The position numbers were made by a program, and so were the translations under genes. The notes beneath the pieces are model-generated. The model made no database searches, was not told where the DNA came from, and saw only the letters and a list, made by a program, of their open reading frames with translations. Shown piece by piece: positions 18,166 through 27,532 of a DNA stretch of 64,000 nucleotides (positions within the stretch are counted from its first letter, which is position 1; each line of letters opens with the position of its first letter). This stretch comes from Brevibacterium sp. W7.2. Lineage in GTDB: Bacteria > Actinomycetota > Actinomycetes > Actinomycetales > Brevibacteriaceae. The stretch is from NCBI RefSeq assembly GCF_018137945.1, contig NZ_CP073089.1, forward strand, positions 2,852,001-2,916,000. The letters run 5' to 3'.

Positions 18166-18503
18166 CGTTTCGCTCCTTCCGATTCCTGCTCGAGGCGCTC
18201 ACGGATGGCAGCGGCCGGTGGGTCGAGCTTGTTGTTGGCGAACGAGACGTAGAACATCGTGATCGCGAAGGTCGTGACGAACTGCAGAAGCCCGAGCACG
18301 AGTCCGATGTTGATCTCCCCGATCACCTTCGTCGACATGAAGTCGTGCGCGTACGTGCTGAGGATGACGTAGAGGAAATACCACGCGAGGAAGGCGATCG
18401 ACAGCGGGATCACCACTGAGAATCGTTTGCGCTTGAGGGCCTTGAATTCGGGATTGTCCTCTTCAGCGAGGAAATCCACCCGAGTCGGCGTCGGATCGGA
18501 CAT
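18162..18503 (-). CDS. DUF485 membrane protein (acetate permease partner)
   Basis: 113 residues, starting MSDPTPTRVDFLAEEDNPEFKALKRKRFSVVIPLSIAFLAWYFLYVILSTYA in the published style of the YjcH/DUF485 family, with two membrane helices (around residues 30-50 and 65-88). These proteins are almost always encoded just before acetate-type SSS symporters; their role is unproven. It overlaps the symporter start by 4 nt. Confidence 0.92.
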   Translation of the reverse strand: MSDPTPTRVDFLAEEDNPEFKALKRKRFSVVIPLSIAFLAWYFLYVILSTYAHDFMSTKVIGEINIGLVLGLLQFVTTFAITMFYVSFANNKLDPPAAAIRERLEQESEGAKR

Positions 18504-18586
18504 CGTTTCTCCATTTCAGATGTGGTTCGAGCGTCAGTGGTCTGAATCACACATTGTCAACCTATCGTCCGCTCGGTCCTGGGTAA

Positions 18587-18604
18587 TACCACCGAAAGTT
18601 GGTA
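18587..18604. promoter_or_regulatory. Palindrome between DUF485 and GAF-LuxR genes
   Basis: TACCA and TGGTA arms around an 8-nt spacer, ending 10 nt before the regulator start. The position, on the divergent promoter region, suits autoregulation or control of the symporter operon. The regulator that binds it is not known. Confidence 0.35.
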
Positions 18605-18614
18605 GCGTATTCCC

Positions 18615-19508
18615 ATGAACGTCATGGCCAAGGAAGCTCGGGCGCGCAGATCCGAATCCCGCCGTCTCTTCGCCGAGGCGGTCGACTCCCTCCACGCGAA
18701 CGGCACCGGCGACGTCGTGTTCGGCGGGCTCGTCGAGGAGGGTGCCGTCACCGTCGAAGCGGTCGCCGGGGCGGGCGAGAACGGTCTCGCCTCGCTCATC
18801 GTCAGCACCGGTCGGGGCCTCGGCGGACGTGCCCTGACCGAGGGCACACCCCAGCTGACCCGCGACTACGAGATCGATCCGTTCATCACCCACCATTACG
18901 ACGAGGTCATCCTCGGCGAGGGCATCCAGGTCCTCATCGCGGTGCCGACCCTGCTCGGCGGCGAGGTGACGGGCATGGTCTACTGCGGACACCGGAAGGC
19001 CTTCACCGAGGCGGCCCCGCAGACCGGTGACCTCGTGCGTCGGGTGCGCCAGCTGTCCGTCGACCTCGGGCGCATCGGCCACGGGGCGCTGCGTGCCGAA
19101 CCGGCCGTCCCGGCGGCTCCCGCGCCGGCGCCGTATGCCGACCTCGACGCCTCGAGCCGGGAGGCTCTGCGCCATACGTTCGCCGAGCTGCGGGCGCTCC
19201 GCTCGGACGTCTCCGACGAGGTGACGCGGGAGCGGCTGACGACGATCGAGGCCAGGCTCGCCGACATCCTCTCCGGCCACAGTCCGGAGTCCGCGCCGAC
19301 GCCGGCCCCCGCGGTGACGCTCGCCCCGCGGGAGACCGACATCCTCTCCCACGTCGCGCTCGGGTGGTCGAATGCGCGGATCGCCGAGGCGCTCGGACTG
19401 CGGGAGTCGACCGTGAAGTCCTATCTCAACACGGCGATGGTCAAGCTCTCGGCCCGCAGCAGGCACGAGGCGGTGTCGATCGCCCGCTCGGCGGGCGCGC
19501 TGCCGTAA
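18615..19508 (+). CDS. GAF-domain LuxR-type regulator, RamA-like
   Basis: 297 residues. A GAF-like sensor fold covers about residues 10-145 (LHANGTGDVVFGGLVEEGAVTVEAV, then LGGRALTEGTPQLTRDY). A LuxR HTH lies at the C-terminus (LAPRETDILSHVALGWSNARIAEALGLRESTVKSYLNTAMVKL). This domain pair and size match RamA, the Corynebacterium glutamicum regulator of acetate metabolism, which activates the acetate permease gene mctC. Divergence from an acetate-type symporter supports the parallel; it remains inference. ATG 18615 is used; ATG 18624 is an alternative. Confidence 0.8.
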   Translation: MNVMAKEARARRSESRRLFAEAVDSLHANGTGDVVFGGLVEEGAVTVEAVAGAGENGLASLIVSTGRGLGGRALTEGTPQLTRDYEIDPFITHHYDEVILGEGIQVLIAVPTLLGGEVTGMVYCGHRKAFTEAAPQTGDLVRRVRQLSVDLGRIGHGALRAEPAVPAAPAPAPYADLDASSREALRHTFAELRALRSDVSDEVTRERLTTIEARLADILSGHSPESAPTPAPAVTLAPRETDILSHVALGWSNARIAEALGLRESTVKSYLNTAMVKLSARSRHEAVSIARSAGALP

Positions 19509-19514
19509 AGGGTC

Positions 19515-20351
19515 TCAGCCGTCGATCGCGGCGGCGTTCTCCCGCTCCATCTCCAGCGACCGGTCCGCGGCGGCGGTCACGGCCGCCTCGGTGATGTCGA
19601 AGATCCCGGCGTCGATGAATGTGTTGAGCGCCGCCAGCGTCGTCCCGCCCTTGCTGCTCACGGCCTGACGCAGGACGGCGGGGTCCGGGTTGTCCGCGAG
19701 CAGCCGGCCGGCGCCGTCGGCGGTGGCGACGACCATCTTCGCCGCCGTCTCCGCGGTGAGACCGAGCGTGACTCCGGCCTCGATCATCGCCTCGGCGAGG
19801 AGGAAGAAGTACGCGACGCCGGACCCGGAGATCCCGGTCATCGCGGGGATCTCCGCTTCTGCCAGCGGCACGACGAGGCCGGCTCCGGACAGCAGCGTGC
19901 GCAGGGTGGCCGTGGCCGTCGGGTCGACGCCGGGGGCAGGGGCGAGCGCGATGACGCCGTACCCGATCGAGCTCGGGGTGTTCGGCATGATCCGCACGAT
20001 CGGACTGCCGGGTGCCAGCTTCTTAAGGTCGGCGGCGGCCACGCCCGCGGCCATCGACACGAGCACCGAGTCCGGGGACAGGGCGGGGGCGAGCTCTCGC
20101 AGGGTCTCGGCCATCATCCACGGCTTGACGCCGAGGAAGACGAAGTCCGCGCCGGCGACCGCCTCCCGATTGGCCTCGGGGTTCTCCTCGACGGAGGTGA
20201 CCACGGCGTCCGGCAGGGCCGCAGCGAGCGTCTGCGCCGAGGCGGCCGACTGCGTCGTCGCCCGCACCTCGATGCTCGGGTCCGCGGTGAGGATCCCCGT
20301 GATGAGCGCCGTGCCCATGTTTCCCGTGCCGATGGATGCGATCGTGGTCAT
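19515..20351 (-). CDS. proC: Pyrroline-5-carboxylate reductase
   Basis: Last step of proline synthesis: NAD(P)H-dependent reduction of 1-pyrroline-5-carboxylate. 278 residues from ATG 20351 (MTTIASIGTGNMGTALITGIL), the usual length; the upstream extension lacks a ribosome site. The Rossmann G-x-G-x-x-G is at the N-terminus. VRIMPNTPSSIGYG, then ISGSGVAYFFLLAEAMIEAGV and SKGGTTLAALNTF are the family motifs. Convergent with the GAF-LuxR gene. Followed on the minus strand's upstream side by the TIM-barrel gene, as in mycobacteria. Confidence 0.96.
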   Translation of the reverse strand: MTTIASIGTGNMGTALITGILTADPSIEVRATTQSAASAQTLAAALPDAVVTSVEENPEANREAVAGADFVFLGVKPWMMAETLRELAPALSPDSVLVSMAAGVAAADLKKLAPGSPIVRIMPNTPSSIGYGVIALAPAPGVDPTATATLRTLLSGAGLVVPLAEAEIPAMTGISGSGVAYFFLLAEAMIEAGVTLGLTAETAAKMVVATADGAGRLLADNPDPAVLRQAVSSKGGTTLAALNTFIDAGIFDITEAAVTAAADRSLEMERENAAAIDG

Positions 20352-20453
20352 GAGGACCTGCCTTTCGTGCGGTGCTGGTGCGGGCATTCGTGCCGCTGAG
20401 TATCGTACCGGGCACGGTCCCGGCAGGGAGAACCGCAGGGTCAGCGGGCTGTG

Positions 20454-21515
20454 TCAGCGGGCGTCTTCACGGACGTTGTCCCGCGCCGAGGCGGCCCCGC
20501 CGTCACGGCGTCCGGTCCCGGTTGCGGGGGCTGAGTCCGACCCCGAGCCGGTGCGCTCCGGTCCGATCGGGCTCGCCGGGTTCTTTCCGTTCGCGCCGTT
20601 GAGGCCGAGGTGCTGCCGGGCGAAGGCGAGCGAATCGGCGAGCATCTGCTCCCGCGTCGACTTCTTCGCGACGAATCGCGTGTTGACCTCGAGGACGACA
20701 TCGCCGGACCAGTTGTGCTTCGCGAGGTACTGGAGCGTCTCGGCCACGGGCATCGTTCCGGCGCCGGGCACGAGGTGCTCGTCCTTGAGCGATCCGGATC
20801 CGTCGGTGAGGTGGACGTGGCGCAGGCGGGGGAAGATCTCGGCGACGGTGTCGCGAGCGTTCATACCCGCCGTCGAGGCATGGGAGAAGTCGAAGGTCAG
20901 AGCGTCGTAGTCCTCGTCGAGCGGGTTCCAGTCGGGGTAGTAGACGAGGATCTCCCTGACCCCGGCCCGCCACGGGTACATGTTCTCCACGGCGAGGACG
21001 ACACCGGTCTCCTCGGTGACCTTGCGGACGCCGTCGACGAAGCCGCGGGCGTAGGCGCCCTGCCAGCGGAAGGGCGGGTGGAGGACGACGGTGGTCGCGC
21101 CGACCTCACGGGCGAGGTTCGCCGTGATCCGCAGCTTCTCCCAATGGTCCTTGTGGAGCACGCGCGGCAGGAAGAGCAGGGTGGGCGCGTGGAGCGACAT
21201 CACCTCGAGGCCGGTGTCGGCGGCGAGGCCGTTGATGAGGTCGACGTCGCGGGTCTCGGCATTGTGGGTGACCATGATCTCGACGCCGTCGTAGCCGATC
21301 GCGGCGGCCTGCGTGAACGTCTCCTCGACGGTCATCGGGGAGACCGAGGACGACGAGAGGCCCACCCGGATGGGATGGTCGGAGACATGGTGGGTGTCGT
21401 GGTCGTAGACCGCGTTCGTCGCGAAGTACTCCCGGTGCCGCCGAGAGTTCGACCGCGCAGAGTTCTTCGCGGTGAGGACCTTTCGTCCCGGCTTCGTCTT
21501 CTTCGCCTTGCTCAC
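20454..21515 (-). CDS. Sugar phosphate isomerase/epimerase-like TIM-barrel protein
   Basis: 353 residues from GTG 21515; ATG 21536 or 21566 are alternatives because no strong ribosome site decides. Residues ~50-320 form an AP-endonuclease-2/xylose isomerase TIM barrel: RVGLSSSSVSPMTVEETFTQAAAIGYDGVEIMV, TVVLHPPFRWQG, VLAVENMYPWR, LTFDFSHAS and RHVHLTDG carry the metal-site Glu, Asp and His positions. A low-complexity C-terminal tail follows. The same protein (Rv0498) lies near proC in M. tuberculosis. Substrate unknown. Confidence 0.82.
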   Translation of the reverse strand: MSKAKKTKPGRKVLTAKNSARSNSRRHREYFATNAVYDHDTHHVSDHPIRVGLSSSSVSPMTVEETFTQAAAIGYDGVEIMVTHNAETRDVDLINGLAADTGLEVMSLHAPTLLFLPRVLHKDHWEKLRITANLAREVGATTVVLHPPFRWQGAYARGFVDGVRKVTEETGVVLAVENMYPWRAGVREILVYYPDWNPLDEDYDALTFDFSHASTAGMNARDTVAEIFPRLRHVHLTDGSGSLKDEHLVPGAGTMPVAETLQYLAKHNWSGDVVLEVNTRFVAKKSTREQMLADSLAFARQHLGLNGANGKNPASPIGPERTGSGSDSAPATGTGRRDGGAASARDNVREDAR

Positions 21516-21619
21516 TCTCGTCAGTCTAGTCCTCATCGCCGCGCCTGCGGCTCCGGTTTCCCTCACAGTCGGTTGCGCCCCTCCCCGTCCGCGTCGCGCC
21601 GCTCGGCTAGGGTGAGCGC

Positions 21620-22153
21620 ATGAGCGAACCGATCGTGCGCCCGGCGCATCTCGACGATGCGCCCCGCCTCGGCGAGATCCACGTCGCCGCGTGGCGCGCC
21701 GCCTACCCCGGGATCATGTCGGCGGAGTTCCTCGCCGGGCTCGATCCGGCCGACTTCGCGGCGAACTGGGTGCAGGCGCTGAGCACGCCCGACAACCGCG
21801 TCCGGAACTTCGTCGTCGAGGCTGCGGGTCGGGTCCTCGGGTTCGGCGGCGTCAGTGCGCCCCGGGACCCCGCCGAGGTGCTCGATCGCCTCCCGACCAC
21901 CGACCGTCTCGGCCAGCTCGCCCACATCAATCTCGACCCGGCCGCCTTCGGCACCGGGGTCGCCTCGGTGCTCTTCCAACGGCTCGAGGACGAGCTGCGG
22001 GCCGACGGCTTCGTCCGCGCCTACCTCATGGTCGCCGAGGGCAACGAGCGGGCCATGCGCTTCTACGCCAAGCACGGGTGGCAGCGCACGGATGTCACCC
22101 ACACGTACGGCGCTCCCCCGCTCCCCGAACGGGTCTTCATCGCCGAGCTCTGA
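21620..22153 (+). CDS. GNAT family N-acetyltransferase
   Basis: 177 residues, a complete single GNAT domain. IVRPAHLDDAPRLGEIHVAAWRAAYPGIM is the N-terminal strand and helix; INLDPAAFGTGVASVLFQRL is the acetyl-CoA pyrophosphate loop (a Q/R-x-x-G-x-G/A variant), and GNERAMRFYAKHGW the C-terminal motif. Substrate cannot be predicted. Divergent from the TIM-barrel gene. Confidence 0.88.
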   Translation: MSEPIVRPAHLDDAPRLGEIHVAAWRAAYPGIMSAEFLAGLDPADFAANWVQALSTPDNRVRNFVVEAAGRVLGFGGVSAPRDPAEVLDRLPTTDRLGQLAHINLDPAAFGTGVASVLFQRLEDELRADGFVRAYLMVAEGNERAMRFYAKHGWQRTDVTHTYGAPPLPERVFIAEL

Positions 22154-22182
22154 GCCCGACCGCCTCGGCGCGGCAATGCGAA

Positions 22183-22220
22183 GGGCGCCCAGCCACCCGC
22201 AGCGGGGTGACTGAGCGCCC
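22183..22220 (-). terminator. Terminator downstream of glpK
   Basis: GGGCGC, CAG and CACCC on the left pair with GGGTG, CTG and GCGCCC on the right. In minus-strand RNA the two apparent mismatches become G-U pairs, so the hairpin is stronger on the glpK strand. It begins 27 nt past the glpK stop. Confidence 0.65.
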
Positions 22221-22246
22221 GGATAGCGGCTCAGACGGCGCGGCTA

Positions 22247-23779
22247 TCAGCCGTAGAGCTCCTCGACGTCCTCGTCGACCCAGCCCTTCGACTTGTCGAC
22301 GGCCTTGTTCCACAGACGGTAGACGCGGGCGACGGTCTCGTCGTCCATCTCCGGCACCCAGCGCTTGTCCTCGTGCCAGTTCTTCTTCACGTCCTCTTCG
22401 CCGTTCCAGAACTTCACGGCGATGCCCGCGGCGTACGCGGCGCCCAGTGCCGTGGTCTCGATGACCTCGGGACGGATGACGGGCACGCCCAGGAGGTCGG
22501 CCTGGAACTGCATGAGCGTCTCGTTCGCGACCATGCCGCCGTCGACCTTGAGCTCGGTGAGCTCGACACCGGAGTCGAGGTTCATCGCGTCGAGGACCTC
22601 ACGGGACTGGAACGCCACCGATTCGAGCGCGGCCCGGGCGATGTGGTTCTTGTTGACGTACCGGGTGAGGCCGACGATGACGCCGCGGGCGTCGGATTCC
22701 CAGTGCGGGGCGAAGAGGCCGGAGAACGCGGGCACGATGTAGCAGCCGCCGTTGTCCTCGACCTGCTTGGCGAGCACCTCGACCTCGGGGGCGTCCTTGA
22801 TGAGTCCGAGGTTGTCGCGGATCCACTGAACGAGCGAGCCGGTCACGGCCACCGAGCCCTCGAGGGCGTAGACGGCGTCGTCCTCGCCGATCTTGTAGGC
22901 CACGGTCGTGAGCAGGCCGTTCTTGCTCGCCACCGGCTCGGTGCCGGTGTTGATGAGCATGAAGTTGCCGGTGCCGTACGTGTTCTTCGCCTGCCCCTTC
23001 TCGAAGCAGGCCTGCCCGAACGTCGCCGCCTGCTGGTCGCCGAGGATGCCGCAGATCGGGGTGTCGATGAGCAGCGTGTTCTTCGCGCCGTAGCCGTAGA
23101 TCTCCGAGCACGACTTGATCTCCGGCAGCATCGACATCGGAATGCCCATGTCCGCGGCGATCTCCTCGTTCCAGTCGAGGGTGTCGATGTTCATCAGCAT
23201 CGTCCGCGAGGCGTTCGTGACGTCGGTGACGTGGACGCCGCCGTTGACTCCGCCGGTGAGGTTCCACAGCACCCACGTGTCCATCGTGCCGAAGAGGAGG
23301 TCACCGGCTTCGGCGGCCTCCCGGGCACCCTCGACGTTGTCGAGGATCCACTTCGCCTTCGGTCCCGCGAAGTACGTCGCCAGCGGCAGGCCCACGCGGT
23401 CCTTGTACTTGTCGGCGCCCTCCTCGCCGCCGAGTTCGTCGGCGATCTTCTGGGTGCGCGTGTCCTGCCAGACGATCGCGTTGTAGACGGGCTCGCCGGT
23501 GTTCTTGTTCCACACCAGGGTCGTCTCGCGCTGGTTGGTGATGCCGACGCCTTCGAGCTGGTGGCGGTTGATGTTGGCCCGCGAGAGCGCCTGGCCGATC
23601 GCCTCGGTGGTGTTGCGGATGATCTCTTTCGGGTCGTGCTCGACCCAGCCGGCGCGGGGGAAGATCTGCTCGTGCTCGAGCTGGCCGCTCGAGACGATCT
23701 GCCCGTCGTGGTTGAAGACGATCGCCCGGGACGAGGTGGTTCCCTGGTCGATCGCGAGGATGTACTTGTCCTGGCTCAT
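22247..23779 (-). CDS. glpK: Glycerol kinase
   Basis: ATP-dependent phosphorylation of glycerol to glycerol-3-phosphate. 510 residues, normal length. Starts with the FGGY nucleotide-binding motif [30 protein letters not shown], then [30 protein letters not shown] and [13 protein letters not shown] follow. Third in the minus-strand order glpD, glpF, glpK, with about 100 nt between glpF and glpK. A catabolite-type or GlpR-type operator could not be recognised. Confidence 0.97.
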   Translation of the reverse strand: MSQDKYILAIDQGTTSSRAIVFNHDGQIVSSGQLEHEQIFPRAGWVEHDPKEIIRNTTEAIGQALSRANINRHQLEGVGITNQRETTLVWNKNTGEPVYNAIVWQDTRTQKIADELGGEEGADKYKDRVGLPLATYFAGPKAKWILDNVEGAREAAEAGDLLFGTMDTWVLWNLTGGVNGGVHVTDVTNASRTMLMNIDTLDWNEEIAADMGIPMSMLPEIKSCSEIYGYGAKNTLLIDTPICGILGDQQAATFGQACFEKGQAKNTYGTGNFMLINTGTEPVASKNGLLTTVAYKIGEDDAVYALEGSVAVTGSLVQWIRDNLGLIKDAPEVEVLAKQVEDNGGCYIVPAFSGLFAPHWESDARGVIVGLTRYVNKNHIARAALESVAFQSREVLDAMNLDSGVELTELKVDGGMVANETLMQFQADLLGVPVIRPEVIETTALGAAYAAGIAVKFWNGEEDVKKNWHEDKRWVPEMDDETVARVYRLWNKAVDKSKGWVDEDVEELYG

Positions 23780-23883
23780 GGAGACTCCTGTGTCCGATCA
23801 GTGCCGGTGGGCACCGCTCTTGAGTGGGTGGGTGCACCAGTTGCCCTCTAGCATGTCACGGCCTGGCGCGGTTGGGCACGGCT

Positions 23884-24615
23884 TCAGATGAATGCCTGCG
23901 AGACGAGGCCCGCGATGACACCGCCGAGGATGGGGCCGACGATCGGCACCCACGCGTAGCCCCAGTCGGAGCTGCCCTTGTTCGGGATCGGCAGGATCGT
24001 GTGCGCGATGCGCGGTCCGAGGTCGCGGGCCGGGTTGATCGCGTAGCCGGTGGGGCCGCCGAGGGAGGCGCCGATGACGACGACGACGAGGGCCACGGCC
24101 AGGGGTCCCAGTCCGCTCGGCGTGCCGCCGAAGAGGAGGATGATGAAGACGAGGACGAAGGTGCCGATCACCTCGGCGACGACGTTCCAGCCGTAGCTGC
24201 GGACCTCGGGGCCGGTGGAGAAGGTGCCGAGGATGTTGCCCGGTTCGCCCTCTGCGTCGTAGTGCTTCTTGTAGACGAGCCACGCGAGGATCGCACCGAT
24301 GGTGGCGCCGACGAGCTGCGCGATGAGGTAGGCGAACGTCGTGCCGACCGTGATGTCGATGCCCGGGGCGTACTGGTCGGCGCCGCTGGCGAGGATGCCC
24401 AGCGTCACTGCCGGGTTGAGGTGCGCGCCGGATTTGTAGGCGACGTAGACGCCGGCGAAAACCGCGAGGCCCCAGCCGAACGAGATCATCAGCCAGCCGC
24501 CGCCGTTGCCCTTCGTCTTCGCGAGGATGGCGTTCGCGACGACGCCGACGCCGAGCAGCAGCAGCATTGCCGTGCCCGCCGTCTCATGGAGGAGGATTGT
24601 GCCTATCTGTCCCAT
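23884..24615 (-). CDS. glpF: Glycerol facilitator (MIP family aquaglyceroporin)
   Basis: Membrane channel for passive glycerol entry. 243 residues with six membrane segments and both pore motifs: HLNPAVTLG and GYAINPARDLGPR. The Asp after the second NPAR is the hallmark that separates glycerol channels from strict aquaporins. The LGVGVVANAIL segment at the N-terminus is typical of Gram-positive GlpF. It lies between glpD (about 40 nt) and glpK. Confidence 0.95.
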   Translation of the reverse strand: MGQIGTILLHETAGTAMLLLLGVGVVANAILAKTKGNGGGWLMISFGWGLAVFAGVYVAYKSGAHLNPAVTLGILASGADQYAPGIDITVGTTFAYLIAQLVGATIGAILAWLVYKKHYDAEGEPGNILGTFSTGPEVRSYGWNVVAEVIGTFVLVFIILLFGGTPSGLGPLAVALVVVVIGASLGGPTGYAINPARDLGPRIAHTILPIPNKGSSDWGYAWVPIVGPILGGVIAGLVSQAFI

Positions 24616-24654
24616 TGTGTGTGAACTCCTTTGTTGAGATGGGGATGGAACGGG

Positions 24655-26379
24655 CTAGCGGGTCCCCCAGCTGGCTTCGACCAGGGCTGCGGCCGCGGCG
24701 TCGTCGTGCGTCGACTCGGCGGCGACCTGGGCGTCGACGTGGGCGTTGAAGGCGGCGATCTCTGAGGCGACGCGCTCGGCGTCCCAGCCGAGGACCTCAG
24801 CGACGATCTCGGCCACCGGTGCGGCGGCGGCCCGCCCCCGGTCGCGGACCTCGTAGTTGAGCCGCATCCGACGTTCGAGGACGTCGTCGAGGTGGACGAC
24901 GCCTTCGCAGCTGGCGGCGTAGTGGGCTTCGACGCCGAGGTAGCGGTCGGCTCCCGGCAGCGGCTGCCCGAGTTCGGGGTTGTCGTCGATGAGGTCGAGG
25001 AGGTCTTCGAGCAGGGTGCCGTAGCGGCGGATGAGCCGCTTGACCCGGGTCTCGTCCCAGCCGTAGCGCTCGGCGATGCTCGCCTGGCCGCGGCGCACCG
25101 CGCCGACGCCCTGGGCGCCGATGAGCGGCACGGACTCCGTCAGGGACGTCCGGTCCTTCGCGTCCTCGCCGAGGGCGAAGTCGACGACGTCCTCGGCCAT
25201 CACCCGGTAGGTCGTGAATTTGCCGCCGGCGATCGCCGACAGCCCGGGCTCGACCTCCATGACGGTGTGCTCGCGGGAGACCTTCGTCGAGGCCTCGCCG
25301 TCCTTCTGCACCGGCTGCAGGAGCGGGCGCAGACCCGAGTACACGCCGATGACGTCGTCGCGGGTGAGCTTGTTCTCGAGGATCGCGTTCGCGTGCTCGA
25401 GGAGATAGTCGATGTCGTCGGAGGTCGCCACGGGGGCCGCGACGTCCTCCTTCCACGGGGTGTCGGTGGTGCCGATGACCCAGTAGCCATCCCAGGGGAT
25501 GACGAAGAGGACGGACTTCTCCGTCTTCGAGATGATGCCGGTGTCCGGGTCGGCCTTGATCTTGTCCTGGTCGACGGTGATGTGCACGCCCTTCGAGGCG
25601 AGCACCTTGAGCCCGGCGTCGGCCTTCGCGAGGTCCTGCTGCTGTTCGGTCCACACTCCCCCGGCGAGGATGGTGCGGCGGGCGTAGACGTCGAACTCGC
25701 GGCCGGAGATGCCGTCGCGGGCGCGCACGCCGATGACGCGGTCGCCGTCGTGGAGGTAGTCGATGACGGAGACGTGGTTGGCCGCCGCGGCCCCGAAGCT
25801 CGCCGCCGAGCGCACGAGGGTCATGACGAAGCGGGCGTCGTCGACCTTCGCGTCGTAGTATTCGAGCGCGCCCACCGCGGCGTCGTCGGCGAGTCCCGGG
25901 AAGTGCGCGCTCAGCGTCTTCTTGCCCAGGTGGCGGTGCATGGGCACGGCGCGCTTGCGGCCGGGCCGGGTCGCCATCGTGTCGTAGAGGAGGACGCCGG
26001 AGCCGATGAAGGCCCGGTCGATGAGGCGGTGTTCGAACGGGAAGACGAAGGCGACGGGTTCGACGAGGTGGGGTGCGGTGTGCGTGAGCAGCAGGTCGCG
26101 TTCCTTGAGCGCCTCGGCGACGAGTTTGAAGTCGAGCATCTCGAGGTAGCGCAGACCGCCGTGCATGAGCTTCGACGAGCGGGACGACGTGCCCGAGGCC
26201 CAGTCATGGGCGTCGACGACGCCGACCTTGAGTCCGCGGGTGGCCGCGTCGAAGGCGGCGCCGGCCCCGGTGACCCCGCCGCCGACGACGAAGACGTCGA
26301 GCGGATCCTCGGGCGTCGTGGCCGCCATCGCGGACAGGGACTCTTCACGGAACGAGGGGGATAGCTCGCCGTTTCGCAT
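24655..26379 (-). CDS. glpD: Glycerol-3-phosphate dehydrogenase/oxidase (FAD)
   Basis: Oxidises glycerol-3-phosphate to dihydroxyacetone phosphate at the membrane. 574 residues from ATG 26379; GGAGG lies 10 nt upstream of this codon but only 1 nt upstream of the alternative ATG 26388. FAD motif DVFVVGGGVTGAGAAFDAATRG, then SSRSSKLMHGGLRYLE and the C-terminal DAO_C domain with GQPLPGADRYLGVEAHYAA. First gene of the glp set, so the operon promoter should lie in 26380-26536. Confidence 0.95.
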   Translation of the reverse strand: MRNGELSPSFREESLSAMAATTPEDPLDVFVVGGGVTGAGAAFDAATRGLKVGVVDAHDWASGTSSRSSKLMHGGLRYLEMLDFKLVAEALKERDLLLTHTAPHLVEPVAFVFPFEHRLIDRAFIGSGVLLYDTMATRPGRKRAVPMHRHLGKKTLSAHFPGLADDAAVGALEYYDAKVDDARFVMTLVRSAASFGAAAANHVSVIDYLHDGDRVIGVRARDGISGREFDVYARRTILAGGVWTEQQQDLAKADAGLKVLASKGVHITVDQDKIKADPDTGIISKTEKSVLFVIPWDGYWVIGTTDTPWKEDVAAPVATSDDIDYLLEHANAILENKLTRDDVIGVYSGLRPLLQPVQKDGEASTKVSREHTVMEVEPGLSAIAGGKFTTYRVMAEDVVDFALGEDAKDRTSLTESVPLIGAQGVGAVRRGQASIAERYGWDETRVKRLIRRYGTLLEDLLDLIDDNPELGQPLPGADRYLGVEAHYAASCEGVVHLDDVLERRMRLNYEVRDRGRAAAAPVAEIVAEVLGWDAERVASEIAAFNAHVDAQVAAESTHDDAAAAALVEASWGTR

Positions 26380-26536
26380 TGCCGTCATGCCTCCAGAGCT
26401 CGGGGCGAGAGGCCCCGTTCGAGATACGGCCGAGAGGTGACCGGCCGGTAATCTCAAGCTAGCAGGCGGCGGAGACAAATGTGAACCGCTGCGAGGGTGA
26501 TTCCGGCCATTGTCGAAAGCGGTGTCGAACCGTGAC
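26380..26536 (-). promoter_or_regulatory. glp operon upstream region
   Basis: 157 bp between glpD and the Ppx/GppA stop codon. It includes a 10-bp palindrome ACCGGCCGGT at 26440-26449 that could be chance in G+C-rich DNA. No clear -10/-35 pair was recognised. Confidence 0.25.
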
Positions 26537-27502
26537 CTAATCCGCGGCTGCGCGCATCGCCGAGGTGGCCTCGGCGGAATCCAGCAAGTCGAGTTTGCGC
26601 ATGATGATGCCCTCGCGCAGCGCCCACGGGGAGATGCTCATGACGGAGACGTCGAAGATCGTGAAGGCCGCCTCGGCGACGATGGCTCCGGCGAGCACCT
26701 GACCGGCACGGGCCTCCGAGACGCCGGGCAGTGTCGCCCGCTGCTCGGGGGTGCGGCTGGACAGGGTGTCGATGATGCCGGGCAGGTCGCGGCGGAAGAG
26801 CTTGCGGGGCACGTAGATCCCGTCGCCGCTCGGGGCGGCGCCGGCGATCCGGGCGAGCGAGCGGAACGTCTTCGAGGACCCGACGACGTGGTCGGGCGTG
26901 CCGACGCGGTTGATGTCTCCGGCGATCCGGCCGATCTGGGAGCGCGCGTACTTCCGCAGCCGGTGGATCTCCTCGGCCGTCGGGATCGGGTCGGGGATGA
27001 AGTCGGCGTACGTGCGTCCGGCGCCCAGCGGCACGGACACGGCCGCCTGCGGGTACTCGTCCTGGCCCGCCGCGATCTCGAGCGAACCGCCGCCGATGTC
27101 GAGGAGGAGGATCTTGCCGGCCGACCAGCCGAACCAGCGGCGGGCGGCGAGGAACGTCACGCGCGCCTCGTCCCTGCCGGACATGACGTTGAGCGTGACC
27201 CCGAGCTGCGCGCTGATCGAGTCGATGAGCGCCTCCCCGTTGGGGGCGTCGCGGACCGCCGAGGTGGCGAACGCGAGGATCTGCTCGGCGCCCTGGTCCT
27301 CGGCGATCTCGACCGCCTCGGCGACGAAGTCCCGCAGCCGCTGCTGACCGGCGTCGTCGATCGACCCGTCGGGCCGGAGGTACTCGGCGAGCCGGAGGAC
27401 CTCCTTGTGCGAGGTCGCCGGCAGCGGGGGTGCCCCGACATGAGCGTCGACGACGAGGAGGTGGACGCTGTTGGAACCGATATCGAGGACTGCGAGGCGC
27501 AT
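26537..27502 (-). CDS. Ppx/GppA family phosphatase
   Basis: 321-residue exopolyphosphatase/guanosine-pentaphosphate phosphohydrolase family protein (short actinobacterial form; no HD domain). MRLAVLDIGSNSVHLLVVDAH is the phosphate-1 motif, AFATSAVRDAPNG and LLLDIGGGSLEIAAG (phosphate-2) follow. Orthologue position matches Rv0496, which lies upstream of the TIM-barrel and proC genes. Whether polyphosphate or pppGpp is the substrate cannot be told. The lower-GC GIY-YIG gene ends 30 nt upstream of its start. Confidence 0.92.
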   Translation of the reverse strand: MRLAVLDIGSNSVHLLVVDAHVGAPPLPATSHKEVLRLAEYLRPDGSIDDAGQQRLRDFVAEAVEIAEDQGAEQILAFATSAVRDAPNGEALIDSISAQLGVTLNVMSGRDEARVTFLAARRWFGWSAGKILLLDIGGGSLEIAAGQDEYPQAAVSVPLGAGRTYADFIPDPIPTAEEIHRLRKYARSQIGRIAGDINRVGTPDHVVGSSKTFRSLARIAGAAPSGDGIYVPRKLFRRDLPGIIDTLSSRTPEQRATLPGVSEARAGQVLAGAIVAEAAFTIFDVSVMSISPWALREGIIMRKLDLLDSAEATSAMRAAAD

Positions 27503-27532
27503 TCGCTCAGTGTATCCCGCGGATCGCTCGCC

